From assembly GCA_963627135.1 (NCBI GenBank), contig CAVFZY010000032.1:29863-93862 (forward strand): a stretch of DNA of 64,000 bases, in the 5' to 3' direction. How positions within the stretch are numbered: position 1 is the first letter of the stretch; each line of letters begins with the position of its first letter. A program made the translations under genes and the position numbers. Shown in pieces: positions 15,887 to 24,451 of the stretch. Source of the stretch: CAG-103 sp963627135. Its GTDB lineage: Bacteria > Bacillota > Clostridia > Oscillospirales > Oscillospiraceae. Below the pieces are notes generated by a model that worked only from the letters and a program-made list of their open reading frames with translations, did not search any database and was not told the DNA's origin.

Positions 15887-17080
15887 TTACTTGGAAAGTC
15901 CGTAGCTCTCGGCCAGCTTCCGGAACGCCGGGAGCGAGCGCTCGAGCTGGCTGCGCGCCACGCAGTAGGCCAGGCGCGCATAGCCCGGGCAGCCGAAATC
16001 GTCGCCCGGCACGAGTAGGATGTCATAGTCCATCGCGCGGCGGCAAAACGCCTTGGCATCCGGCTCCGGCGATTTGAGGAAGAGATAAAACGCACCGTCA
16101 GGCCGTGCGCACGCATAGCCCATGTCCGTGAGCGCGCCGTAAATGAGCTCACGGTTGGCGGCATAGGCCGAAATGTCCGCCGTCTGTCCGAGGCAGTCCG
16201 CCACGGCGAGCTGGAACAGCGACGACACACAGATATACCCCAGCGCGCGCCCCGCGCCGAGCACGGCCGCGTGCACGGCGGCATAATCGTCCATGGCCGG
16301 GTGCAGGGCGAGAAAGCCCACGCGCTCGCCGGGCAGGGACAGCGTCTTGCTGTAGGAATAGCAGTAGATCGCGTTCGGATAGATCGCAGGCAGGAATGGC
16401 ACCTCCACCCCGCCGTAGACCAGCTCGCGGTACGGCTCGTCGGCGATGATGTAGATCGGGTGGCCGTAGCGCGCCTGCTTTTCGCGCAGGAGGACACTGA
16501 GCGCCTCGAGCTCCGGGCGCGAGACGACGACACCGGAGGGGTTATTCGGCGAGTTCAGGATGAGCAGCGCGGTCTTTTCCGTCACCGCAGCCGCAAGTGC
16601 ATCCAGATCGAGCGCGAACGTGTCCGCCCGGCACGGCACGACGCGCACGCTGCCACCCGCCGCCTCGGCATAGACGGCATACTCCGGGAAATACGGCGCG
16701 AATACGATGGCCTCACCCCCCGGACTCATGAGCGCGCGCGTGAGGATGGCCAGCGCGCTCGACGCGCCGTCGGTCATGTAAATGTCCTGCGCGCGGTAAG
16801 CCTCGCCGAACGTTTGCGTGAGGTAGGCCGCAACTTTTTCGCGCACGGACGCCATGCCCGGCGCGGGCGCGTAGGCGTGCAGCTGCGTGGGCGGCACGGT
16901 GCGCAGCAGGCGCTCGACAGCCGCATGCACGCAGTCCGGCGGGTCGATGCTCGGGTTGCCGATGGCAAAGTTATAGACGTTTTCGTGGCCAATCTCGGCC
17001 GCGCGTCGCTCGCCGTAGGCCGCGATCTCGCGGATGGAGCAGCCGCTCTCGCCCCAGTCGATCATTTGTTTCGAGATCAT
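15887..17080 (-). CDS. PLP-dependent class I aminotransferase, probably aromatic
   Basis: This 397-residue fold-type I aminotransferase has NSPNNPSG, YIIADEPYRELVY and the PLP lysine in CYSYSKTLSLPGERVG. It is the last gene of the aromatic amino acid operon. The pathway products are phenylpyruvate (PheA) and 4-hydroxyphenylpyruvate (TyrA), so it very likely supplies the final transamination to Phe and Tyr. The start at 17080 overlaps the aroQ stop (ATGA) with a GGAGGAGG site. Specificity is inferred from context; aspartate aminotransferases share these motifs. Confidence 0.88.
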   Translation of the reverse strand: MISKQMIDWGESGCSIREIAAYGERRAAEIGHENVYNFAIGNPSIDPPDCVHAAVERLLRTVPPTQLHAYAPAPGMASVREKVAAYLTQTFGEAYRAQDIYMTDGASSALAILTRALMSPGGEAIVFAPYFPEYAVYAEAAGGSVRVVPCRADTFALDLDALAAAVTEKTALLILNSPNNPSGVVVSRPELEALSVLLREKQARYGHPIYIIADEPYRELVYGGVEVPFLPAIYPNAIYCYSYSKTLSLPGERVGFLALHPAMDDYAAVHAAVLGAGRALGYICVSSLFQLAVADCLGQTADISAYAANRELIYGALTDMGYACARPDGAFYLFLKSPEPDAKAFCRRAMDYDILLVPGDDFGCPGYARLAYCVARSQLERSLPAFRKLAESYGLSK

Positions 17081-17520
17081 GCGTTTGCCTCCTCCAGATA
17101 CTGCTTCAGGTACAAAATCGCCTGCCGGTAGCCCTCGAAGCCGAGGCCCATGTACGTTTTCACGCATGCCATGCCGGCATAGGAGATCTGGCGAAAATCC
17201 TCCCGGGCGCTGACGTCCGACAGGTGCACCTCCACCGCCGGGAGCGCCACGGCCTTGAGCGCGTCGAGAATGGCGACGCTCGTGTGCGTATAGGCGGCGG
17301 GGTTAATGACGATGCCGTCCGCCGTACCGTAGGCCGCCTGAATGGCATCAACGATCGCGCCCTCGTGGTTAGACTGAAACAGCGCAACCTCCACGCCCGC
17401 ATCGCTTGCGGCCGCGCGGATGAAGTCCTGCAGCGCGGCAAAGCTCCGACTGCCGTAGATGGCCGGCTCGCGCAGGCCGAGCAGGTTCAGGTTCGGCCCG
17501 TTAATGACGAGAAGCTTCAT
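17077..17520 (-). CDS. aroQ: Type II 3-dehydroquinate dehydratase
   Basis: This 147-residue protein matches type II dehydroquinase over its full length: INGPNLNLLGLREPAIYG with the catalytic Tyr, FQSNHEGAIVDAI, the INPAAYTHTSVAI histidine region and EVHLSDVSAREDFRQ. It converts 3-dehydroquinate to 3-dehydroshikimate. It overlaps both neighbours by 4 bases in the aro operon. Confidence 0.97.
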   Translation of the reverse strand: MKLLVINGPNLNLLGLREPAIYGSRSFAALQDFIRAAASDAGVEVALFQSNHEGAIVDAIQAAYGTADGIVINPAAYTHTSVAILDALKAVALPAVEVHLSDVSAREDFRQISYAGMACVKTYMGLGFEGYRQAILYLKQYLEEANA

Positions 17521-18737
17521 GCCAGCACCTCCAGGATCTGCCGTACCGTCTCCTCCAGCGTGCCGTTGTTGTCAATGACCGCATCGGCAAAGCGGGCATA
17601 CAGCGGCTCACGCTGTGCGTAGAGGGCGGCGAGGTCGCTGCGCTGGGAGATGGGGCGGCCGTCCTTCGGCAGGAGCGCGAGGTCGCGCTGGAGCCAGAAT
17701 ATCGTGCCGTTCTGGTGCAGGAGCGGGTAGTTTTCCTCGCGGCAGACGCTGCCGCCGCCGGTCGCGAGCACCGCGCCGGAGCGCTTGCCGAGCTCGGCGA
17801 GCGCGGCCGTCTCCCGCGCGCGGAAGGCGTCCTCTCCCCCGGCGGCAAAGATGCCCGGGATGGACATGCCCGCCGTCTCGACGACCTGCGCATCGCTGTC
17901 GAGCACCGGGCGGTGCAGCCACCCGGCGAGCATCGCCGCGATGGTGCTCTTGCCGCTGCCGGGCATGCCGATGAGGACGATGTTCTCCATCTCCTGCCGC
18001 AGCAGGCGGTGGATGCGCACGATCTCCGCATCGTCGATGACCGTGCCGGTGAACATCTCGCAGCTGCGCTTGGCCTGCGCCACGAGCATGTACAGTCCGC
18101 CCGCGCACGGGATGCCGAGGCTTTCCGCCTGCAGCAGCAGCGACGTGCGCGCGGGGTTATAGACGATGTCGAGCACGCCCGCACACTGCGGGAACTGCCG
18201 CAGGTCGACGGCGGCCCTGCCCGTGTTCGGATACATGCCGACCGGCGTGGTGTTGACAATCACGCGCGCGTCGGCATGGCGGTCGAGATTCTCGTAATTA
18301 TCCGGCCCGTGGCGGGAGATGACCGTCACGTGCGCACCGAGCTGCTCGAGCACGGCCTGAATGGTCGCGGACGCGCCGCCGTTGCCGAGCACGAGCGCCT
18401 TCTGCCCCGCGACGTCGATGCCGCTGTGACGCACGAGGTACTCGAAACCAAAGGCGTCGGCATTGTCGCCGTAGAGCGTGCCGTCCGCCCGGCGGACGAG
18501 CACGTTCACGCTGCCGAGCTTTTGCGCGATCGGCGAGAGCTCGGCGCAGTACGGGATGACCGCCTTCTTATACGGAATGGTCACGTTGAGCGCGTCAAAA
18601 TCGCCGCCGGTCAAAAACGCCGGCAGGTCCTCCGGCGCGACCTCATAGAGCCCGTAGGCATAGTCCGCGAGCTGCGCGTGGATGGCCGGCGAGTAGCTGT
18701 GGCCGAGCTTTTCGCCCAGAAGTCCGCACCGCATCAT
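17517..18737 (-). CDS. aroE-aroK: Fused shikimate dehydrogenase-shikimate kinase (AroE-AroK)
   Basis: This 406-residue protein joins two successive pathway enzymes. Residues 1 to about 248 are shikimate dehydrogenase, with GEKLGHSYSPAIHAQL, NVTIPYKKAVIPY and the NADP motif VLGNGGASATIQAV. From about residue 249 a shikimate kinase begins with MENIVLIGMPGSGKSTIAAM (Walker A) and has the substrate motif ATGGGSV. The fusion lets shikimate pass from reduction to phosphorylation in one polypeptide. GAGGTG precedes a cluster of GTG/ATG/ATG codons at the pheA stop, so the exact start may vary by one residue. Confidence 0.94.
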   Translation of the reverse strand: MMRCGLLGEKLGHSYSPAIHAQLADYAYGLYEVAPEDLPAFLTGGDFDALNVTIPYKKAVIPYCAELSPIAQKLGSVNVLVRRADGTLYGDNADAFGFEYLVRHSGIDVAGQKALVLGNGGASATIQAVLEQLGAHVTVISRHGPDNYENLDRHADARVIVNTTPVGMYPNTGRAAVDLRQFPQCAGVLDIVYNPARTSLLLQAESLGIPCAGGLYMLVAQAKRSCEMFTGTVIDDAEIVRIHRLLRQEMENIVLIGMPGSGKSTIAAMLAGWLHRPVLDSDAQVVETAGMSIPGIFAAGGEDAFRARETAALAELGKRSGAVLATGGGSVCREENYPLLHQNGTIFWLQRDLALLPKDGRPISQRSDLAALYAQREPLYARFADAVIDNNGTLEETVRQILEVLA

Positions 18738-19879
18738 CACACCACCTCACGATAGCTGCCGAGATAGGAGAATTCCTCACACAGGCCCGGCAGCTCGCCC
18801 ATGAGCTGCTGGAACTGCGGCGAATAGACCGACGTCTCGAGGTCGAAATAGAACATGAACTCAAAGTCGCGCTCCGGCAGCGGACGGCTCTCAAGCTTGT
18901 TGAGGTTGATGCCGAGCGCATAAAAGCGCGAGAGCACCTTGTACAGGGAGCCGGGCTTGTGCGGCAGCACCATCATGAGGCTCGTGCGGTCGGCGCCGGG
19001 ATAAATCTCGAGATCCTTGGCAATGCAGATAAAGCGCGTGTAGTTATTGCCCTGATCCTGCACGGAGGCGGCCAGGCTCTCGAGCCCGTAGAGCCCGACG
19101 CACGCGCGCGACGAGAGCGCCGCGACGTCCGTGCGGTCCGACTCAGCCACGCGTTTAGCGGCCACGGCAGTGTTCTCGCAGCGCACGACCGTCACACCCG
19201 GCAGGCTCTGCAGGAAGCGGCCGCACTGGCTGATAGCCTGCTCGTGGGAATAGATCTCCTTGATATCCGAGAGCTTCGTGCCGGGCTTGGCCAGCAGGCA
19301 GTGGTCGATCTTCAGGCGCGCGCTGCGCACGATGCGGAAGTTGTGCTGCATCATCAGATCGTACACGGCGTTGACGGAGCCGGCCGTGCTGTTTTCCAGC
19401 GGGATGACGCCGTAGCGGCACAGGCCCTTTTCGATGGCGGCGAACACCGCCTCGAACGTGGCGCAGTAAAACACGTTCGGCATTGTGAACAGGCGGTCGC
19501 ACGCGAGCTGGGAATACGCACCCTCCACACCCTGACATGCGACGGCCGGATGCTCCGGGAACAGAGGCGGCGTGTGCGCGATGGCCTGCCCGATCTCGGC
19601 GGTCAGCGGGCTCGTGACGCCGAGCAGCCGGTTCTGGCAACTGCGGCTGAGCTCAAAGATAAGCGAGTAGAGCGACACGGCGTATTCGCGCAGATCCTCC
19701 GGCGCAGCGTCTGCGATCTGCTGCAGCTTTGCGCGCTCGCGTCCGGCGTCGAGTGCCGGGAGGTTGTGCGCCTTCTTGTAGCCCGCGATCTGCGCCGCGA
19801 CCTCCATGCGCTGGTAAAACAGGGCGAGCAGCTGGCTGTCGATGTCGTCGATCTGCTGGCGATAGTCACTAAGTTCCAT
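18737..19879 (-). CDS. pheA: Chorismate mutase-prephenate dehydratase (P-protein)
   Basis: This 380-residue bifunctional enzyme has a chorismate mutase helix bundle (about residues 1-85; IDDIDSQLLALFYQRMEVA). The prephenate dehydratase domain (about 105-285) has GVEGAYSQLAC, IPLENSTAGSVN and TRFICIAKD. The C-terminal ACT domain (about 295-370) has KPGSLYKVLSRF and ESRP, the usual Phe-binding allosteric site. It makes phenylpyruvate. The ATG at 19879 follows AAGGAG; an in-frame TTG two codons earlier is less likely. Feedback inhibition by Phe is expected from the ACT domain. Confidence 0.96.
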   Translation of the reverse strand: MELSDYRQQIDDIDSQLLALFYQRMEVAAQIAGYKKAHNLPALDAGRERAKLQQIADAAPEDLREYAVSLYSLIFELSRSCQNRLLGVTSPLTAEIGQAIAHTPPLFPEHPAVACQGVEGAYSQLACDRLFTMPNVFYCATFEAVFAAIEKGLCRYGVIPLENSTAGSVNAVYDLMMQHNFRIVRSARLKIDHCLLAKPGTKLSDIKEIYSHEQAISQCGRFLQSLPGVTVVRCENTAVAAKRVAESDRTDVAALSSRACVGLYGLESLAASVQDQGNNYTRFICIAKDLEIYPGADRTSLMMVLPHKPGSLYKVLSRFYALGINLNKLESRPLPERDFEFMFYFDLETSVYSPQFQQLMGELPGLCEEFSYLGSYREVV

Positions 19880-19890
19880 GGTCAAGCTCC

Positions 19891-21171
19891 TTATTCAAGT
19901 TCTGTTTTCTCCACCGCAGGGACGGTTTTCAGCGCGGAAAGATCCGTCCAGAAGCGGGGGTAGGATTTCTCAATACATGCGCGGTCTTGCACCGTGATGG
20001 GGGCTGTGCAGCCGCAAGCGGCGGTGGCCGCCGCCATGGCGATGCGGTGGTCGTGCTGCGGGTCGACCGTGCCGCCGGTGAGGGCCGGCCGGCCGGTGAC
20101 AGCCAGGCCGCTGTCATGCACCTCCACCTGCGCGCCGAGCGCGCGCAGCATGGCGGCCGTGCTCTCGAGCCGGTCAGACTCCTTGAGCCGCAGACGGGCA
20201 GCGTTGACGATCTGCGTCTGGCCGTCCGCGAGCGCGGCGACGACGCTCAGCACCGGGATCAGGTCCGGGATGGGCGCGGCGTCGATCGTGATGCCGTGTA
20301 GTGCGCAGCGCCGGACGGTGACGGCATCCTGCGTCTCGCGCACGTCCGCGCCAAAGCGGCGCAGGACATCCAGCACCGCGCGGTCACCCTGTGCGGAGTC
20401 GGACGCAAGGCCCGTGACCGTGACGCCGGCGGGCGAGAGCGCGCCCATGCACAGGAAAAACGCGGCGTTCGACCAGTCGCCCTCCACATGGCACTGCGCC
20501 GGGAGGCGCGCCGTCTGGCCGCCGGGGATGGTGTACGTCCGCTCATTTTTTTGCAAGCAGATGCCGGACAGGCGCAGCGCGTCCTCCGTCATGGCGATAT
20601 AGCCCGCGGACTCGAGCCTGCCCGTCACGGCGAGCGTGCTCTCCACCGGCAGGCGCGGCAGCGCCATGAGCAGGCCGGAGATGTACTGCGAGGACACGTC
20701 GCCCGGCAGCACATAGGCGCCGGGCTGCAGCCGCCCGCTGACGTGCAGCAGCGCACCGTCGCGCCGGACGGTCATGCCGTGCGCCGCGAGCACCGCGTCG
20801 AGCGGGGACAGCGGCCGCTCCGGCAGACGGCCCTCCATGTGGAAGGTCACGTCCGCGCCGAGCGCACCCACGACCGGCAGCAGAAAGCGCAGCGTCGAGC
20901 CGCTCTCGCCGCAGAAAAGATCAGCGTGCGCGGGCATTTCCCCGGCAATGGGGACAATGCGCAGCGTGCCCGCGCCGTCATCCGTGATGTCCGCGCCGAG
21001 GGCGCACAGGCAGCGCGCCGTGGCGGCAATGTCGGCCGAAACGCCATCGCACCGCAGCGCCACGGGCTGCGCGCCGAGGGCGGCGCAGATGAGCAGACGG
21101 TGCGCCTGCGATTTGGAAGCCGGGATGCGCACGCGGCCCGTACGCGGCCCGGGAGAAACGGTCTGATTCAT
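19891..21171 (-). CDS. aroA: 5-enolpyruvylshikimate-3-phosphate synthase
   Basis: This 426-residue enzyme shows the EPSP synthase landmarks RIPASKSQAHRLLICAALG at the start, a variant FCGESGSTLRFLLPV block, and LRLKESDRLESTAAMLRALG. It condenses shikimate 3-phosphate with phosphoenolpyruvate. The SKSQAHR spelling replaces the more usual SKS-x-SNR/THR. It overlaps aroB by ATGA; the upstream in-frame extension is not translated sense. Confidence 0.96.
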   Translation of the reverse strand: MNQTVSPGPRTGRVRIPASKSQAHRLLICAALGAQPVALRCDGVSADIAATARCLCALGADITDDGAGTLRIVPIAGEMPAHADLFCGESGSTLRFLLPVVGALGADVTFHMEGRLPERPLSPLDAVLAAHGMTVRRDGALLHVSGRLQPGAYVLPGDVSSQYISGLLMALPRLPVESTLAVTGRLESAGYIAMTEDALRLSGICLQKNERTYTIPGGQTARLPAQCHVEGDWSNAAFFLCMGALSPAGVTVTGLASDSAQGDRAVLDVLRRFGADVRETQDAVTVRRCALHGITIDAAPIPDLIPVLSVVAALADGQTQIVNAARLRLKESDRLESTAAMLRALGAQVEVHDSGLAVTGRPALTGGTVDPQHDHRIAMAAATAACGCTAPITVQDRACIEKSYPRFWTDLSALKTVPAVEKTELE

Positions 21172-22229
21172 GCGATGCCTCCGTCCGCGAGCCAGGCGCG
21201 GATGTCCGCCGCCGGGATCGTCTCGATGCGGCAATGGCCGATGCGCTCCGGCACGATGAGGTGCAGCTTGCCGTCGGCGATCTTCTTATCCGAGCGCGCG
21301 GCGTCCGTGAGCGCGTCGCAGGTGAAGTCCGTCTCCGTCGGCAGGCCGTACTGCCGCAGGAGCGCGATGATCTGCGCGCAGGTGTCCTCCGTGCAGATGC
21401 CGCGCTTGGCAGCCGCGCGTGCGATGATGGCCATGCCGATGGCCACGCCGCAGCCGTGCGGCACGGCGTAGTCGCTGCAGGTTTCGACCGCGTGGCCGAA
21501 CGAGTGGCCGAGATTCAAAAGCTGGCGGCTGCCGCGGTCGAACTCATCGGCCGTGACGAGGTCGCGCTTCATAGCGATGCACGTCGCGATGACGTGCTCC
21601 ACCTGCGCGCTGACCGGAGCCGCGCGCAGCTCGGAAAAGAACGGCTCGCTGCGCAGCACGGCGTATTTGATGACCTCGGCGCAGCCGTTGCGGTATTCCT
21701 CCGGTGGGAGCGTGTGCAGCGTGTCCGGGTCGCAGAGCACAAGGCTCGGCTGATAGAAGCTGCCGACCTGGTTTTTGCCGCTCGCGAGGTTCACGCCCGT
21801 CTTGCCGCCGACGGAGGAGTCCACGGCGGCGAGCAGCGTCGTCGGCACCTGCACGAACGGGATGCCGCGCTGGTACGTCGCGGCGGCAAAGCCCGCGAGG
21901 TCGCCGGTCACGCCGCCGCCGAGCGCGACGATCAGGTCGCTGCGGCTCAGGCGGTTCGCGGCCAAAAAGTCCAGCAGCGCCGCGTAGGTGGCGAGCGTCT
22001 TGCAGTGCTCGCCGCCGGGATAGGGAAACGTCACGGTGCGAAAGCCAGCGCGCGTGAGCGACGCCGCCATCCGCCTGGCGTACAACCCCGCCACGGTCTC
22101 GCCCGTGACGATGGCCGCCGTGCGGCCCGTGCCGAGTACCTGCGCGATCTGCGCGCCCGCGTCGTCGAGCAGTCCCGGCTGCACGAGCACATCATAGTCG
22201 CGCGAGGCAGTCACGTGGATGGTCGTCAT
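21168..22229 (-). CDS. aroB: 3-dehydroquinate synthase
   Basis: This 353-residue enzyme has the AroB signatures FPYPGGEHCKT, ALGGGVTGDLAGFAAATYQRG, PTTLLAAVDSSVGGKTGVN and NLGHSFGHAVE, including the metal-binding histidines and glutamate. It cyclises DAHP to 3-dehydroquinate using NAD+ and a divalent metal. Its start overlaps the tyrA stop (TGATG). Confidence 0.97.
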   Translation of the reverse strand: MTTIHVTASRDYDVLVQPGLLDDAGAQIAQVLGTGRTAAIVTGETVAGLYARRMAASLTRAGFRTVTFPYPGGEHCKTLATYAALLDFLAANRLSRSDLIVALGGGVTGDLAGFAAATYQRGIPFVQVPTTLLAAVDSSVGGKTGVNLASGKNQVGSFYQPSLVLCDPDTLHTLPPEEYRNGCAEVIKYAVLRSEPFFSELRAAPVSAQVEHVIATCIAMKRDLVTADEFDRGSRQLLNLGHSFGHAVETCSDYAVPHGCGVAIGMAIIARAAAKRGICTEDTCAQIIALLRQYGLPTETDFTCDALTDAARSDKKIADGKLHLIVPERIGHCRIETIPAADIRAWLADGGIA

Positions 22230-23059
22230 CAGCCGTCTACCTCCTCCTTGCGCCGGCGGCCCTCGTCGAGCAGACGCGTGAGCGCGGGCAGGTCATCGCG
22301 CGCCATCGCGTCGCGGTACTCGCCCAGGTGCGCCATAAAAATATCCAGCTCATGGAGCAGGTTATCCTTGTTTTCCAGAAAGAGCTCGCCCCACATCTCG
22401 GGGCTCAGCCATGCGACGCGGGTCATGTCCTTGTAACTGCCGGCGGAAAAGCCCTTGTGCTGCGATGCCGTGGGGCTCTTGATATACGCGTTCGAGACCA
22501 CGTGCGCCATCTGCGACGTGAAGGCGATCATCTCGTCGTGCGCCTCCGCCGTCGTGAACGAGAAGTGCGAGAAGCCCGCTGGCTGGAGCAGCTGCTTGAC
22601 GCGGTCAAAGAGCAGCACGTCGTCAAAGTCCGGCGGCACGATGACCATCGGTGCGCCGTGGTACATATTCGCTTTTGCGTTCTTAAAGCCGGAGTACTGC
22701 GTGCCGGCCATCGGGTGGCCGCCGAGGAACGTGACGCCGTGTTCTTTTGCGATCGGGAAGCACGCGGCGCAGATGGTGCGCTTCGTGCCGCCGCAGTCGA
22801 GCACGACGGGGTGAGCGCCGATGTGCGGGGCCATACGGCGAAACCAGTCGATGGTCGCCTGCGGGTAGAGCGCGATGAGCACGAGGTCGCACGCGGCGAT
22901 GTTGTCCTCCGTGAGCTCGGCATCCACCGCGCCGCTCATCATGGCGAAATCGAGCACGCTGCGGCTGCGGTTCCAGGCGAGCACGGTCGCACCCGCTTCC
23001 TGATAGGCCTTGGCAAAGGAGCCGCCGATCAGGCCCAGGCCAACGATGCCGACCGTCAT
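22229..23059 (-). CDS. tyrA: Prephenate dehydrogenase
   Basis: This 276-residue enzyme opens with the Rossmann motif VGLGLIGGSFAKAYQEAG. It has the conserved GGHPMAGTQYSGF block, and H-x-x-x-S/T residues for prephenate binding. It lacks a C-terminal ACT domain, so feedback by Tyr may fall mainly on DAHP synthase or on the attenuator. It makes 4-hydroxyphenylpyruvate. ATGA overlap with the DAHP synthase gene. Confidence 0.95.
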   Translation of the reverse strand: MTVGIVGLGLIGGSFAKAYQEAGATVLAWNRSRSVLDFAMMSGAVDAELTEDNIAACDLVLIALYPQATIDWFRRMAPHIGAHPVVLDCGGTKRTICAACFPIAKEHGVTFLGGHPMAGTQYSGFKNAKANMYHGAPMVIVPPDFDDVLLFDRVKQLLQPAGFSHFSFTTAEAHDEMIAFTSQMAHVVSNAYIKSPTASQHKGFSAGSYKDMTRVAWLSPEMWGELFLENKDNLLHELDIFMAHLGEYRDAMARDDLPALTRLLDEGRRRKEEVDG

Positions 23060-24060
23060 TTCGCGATCACCTCACGGATACTGCGCACCTTTTTGGCGAG
23101 GTCGTCGTAGACCTCCGGGCGCAGGGACTGCGCGCCGTCGCACAGGGCGTGCATGGGGTCGTTGTGCACCTCGATGATGAGGCCGTCCGCGCCGCAGGCC
23201 GTCGCGGCGAGCGCCATCGGCTCGACGAGGCGGGCAATGCCGGTCGCATGGCTCGGATCGACGATGATGGGCAGGTGCGTCAGCTCCTTGAGCATGGGCA
23301 CGGCCGCGAGGTCGAGCGTGTTGCGGGTGTAATCGTCGAACGTGCGGATGCCGCGCTCACAGAGAATGACCTGCTCGTTGCCGCCGGCCATGATGTACTC
23401 GGCGCTCATGAGCAGCTCCTTGAGCGTGCTGGCAAGGCCGCGCTTGAGCAGGATGGGCTTGCGGAGCTTGCCGAGCTCGCGCAGAAGGTCGAAGTTCTGC
23501 ATGTTGCGCGCGCCGACCTGAATGATGTCCACATCCTCGAACAGGGGCAGGTGCTCCACGCCCATGATCTCCGTCACGATGGGCAGGCCGGTCTCCTGCC
23601 GCGCGATCTTGAGCAGCTCGAGGCCGGTGGCCTTCAGGCCCTGGAAGTCGTAGGGCGAAGTGCGGGGCTTGAACGCGCCGCCGCGCAGGATGTTCGCACC
23701 GGAGGCCTTGACGGCCTTCGCGACCGCGACGATCTGCTCCTCGGACTCGACGGAGCAGGGGCCGGCAATCATAACGAAGTTGCCGCCGCCGATCTTCACG
23801 CCGCCGACGTCAATGACGGTATTGTCCGGGTGGAACTTGCGGTTGCAGCACTTGAAGGGCTCAGTCACGCGCTTTACGCTGTCGACGATGCCGAGACTCG
23901 CGATCAGGTCCATGTCCACGCGGGTCGTATCGCCGACGAGGCCGAGCACGGTCTGGTATTCGCCCTCGGAAATGTGGATGGTCAGGCCCTGACCCTTGAG
24001 CCAGTCGATGAGCTGCTCGCGCTTTGCTGCGTCCACGCCATGTTTGAGTACGACGATCAT
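23056..24060 (-). CDS. aroF: DAHP synthase, Thermotoga/Bacillus type with N-terminal regulatory domain
   Basis: This 334-residue enzyme starts with a ferredoxin-like regulatory domain (about residues 1-70) and continues into an aldolase barrel with IAGPCSVESEEQ, RGGAFKPRTSPYDFQG, ILLKRGLASTLKE and VDPSHATG. It condenses PEP with erythrose 4-phosphate, the committed step. In Thermotoga this N-terminal domain mediates Tyr/Phe feedback, which fits the operon. It is the first gene after the attenuator, with CGGAGGT ahead of the ATG. No chorismate synthase (aroC) lies in the operon. Confidence 0.95.
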   Translation of the reverse strand: MIVVLKHGVDAAKREQLIDWLKGQGLTIHISEGEYQTVLGLVGDTTRVDMDLIASLGIVDSVKRVTEPFKCCNRKFHPDNTVIDVGGVKIGGGNFVMIAGPCSVESEEQIVAVAKAVKASGANILRGGAFKPRTSPYDFQGLKATGLELLKIARQETGLPIVTEIMGVEHLPLFEDVDIIQVGARNMQNFDLLRELGKLRKPILLKRGLASTLKELLMSAEYIMAGGNEQVILCERGIRTFDDYTRNTLDLAAVPMLKELTHLPIIVDPSHATGIARLVEPMALAATACGADGLIIEVHNDPMHALCDGAQSLRPEVYDDLAKKVRSIREVIAK

Positions 24061-24110
24061 GATGATTACCTCCGATGTATTTACCTGAATTTTTGTTTTT
24101 CAAAAGAAAA

Positions 24111-24139
24111 ATGCGGCACAGGCTCAACCTGTGCCGCAT
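24111..24139 (-). terminator. Attenuator terminator of the aro operon
   Basis: A 12-bp stem (24111-24122 with 24128-24139) is followed on the minus strand by a T-rich run (24101-24110). It sits between the leader peptide and the aroF start. Its ascending arm can also pair with an upstream segment at 24169-24180, forming a possible antiterminator. Confidence 0.88.
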
Positions 24140-24187
24140 GAAACATTCTCGGAATCCGAGCTATTTTTGCATCACAAATCAGCCTTA

Positions 24188-24241
24188 CTATATTGTCATA
24201 GTAAAGTAATAAGCGTATGCAAAAAAGTAGTTACGGTTCAT
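24188..24241 (-). CDS. Phe/Tyr-rich leader peptide of the aro operon
   Basis: This 17-codon reading frame encodes MNRNYFFAYAYYFTMTI, with four Tyr and three Phe codons clustered at positions 5-13 and no Trp. A CGGAGC ribosome site lies about 9 bases before the ATG. It starts about 35 bases after the predicted transcription start and ends 49 bases before the terminator hairpin. The aromatic residues match exactly the end products of the operon, which is the hallmark of ribosome-mediated attenuation. A 7-bp hairpin (24185-24191 with 24198-24204) over its last codons could be a pause structure. Confidence 0.87.
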   Translation of the reverse strand: MNRNYFFAYAYYFTMTI

Positions 24242-24281
24242 GATATTTGCTCCGATTCTGATGAAAAATCTTGATGGTTCG

Positions 24282-24310
24282 AGTATAAAAACTTCGCGCA
24301 CAAATGTCAA
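24282..24310 (-). promoter_or_regulatory. Promoter of the aro operon
   Basis: On the minus strand a consensus TTGACA (24305-24310) and TATACT (24282-24287) are separated by exactly 17 bases. This is a strong promoter, as expected when control is exerted by attenuation afterwards. Confidence 0.85.
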
Positions 24311-24386
24311 CCGCAAATTTTCACAAATTCCGCATTTTTTTGCGCCCCGGCGTATGGCAGATGCCCAAGAAGCAGCCAAAAAGTGT

Positions 24387-24412
24387 GCGGGGGCGGCATT
24401 TGCCGCCCCCGC
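24387..24412 (-). terminator. Terminator of the metallophosphoesterase gene
   Basis: A 12-bp GC-rich stem (24387-24398 with 24401-24412) lies 40 bases after the stop codon and is followed on the minus strand by five T. Confidence 0.85.
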
Positions 24413-24451
24413 TGGGAAATTGCTGTGCCGGGAAAGTATGAAAAAGAGGAT

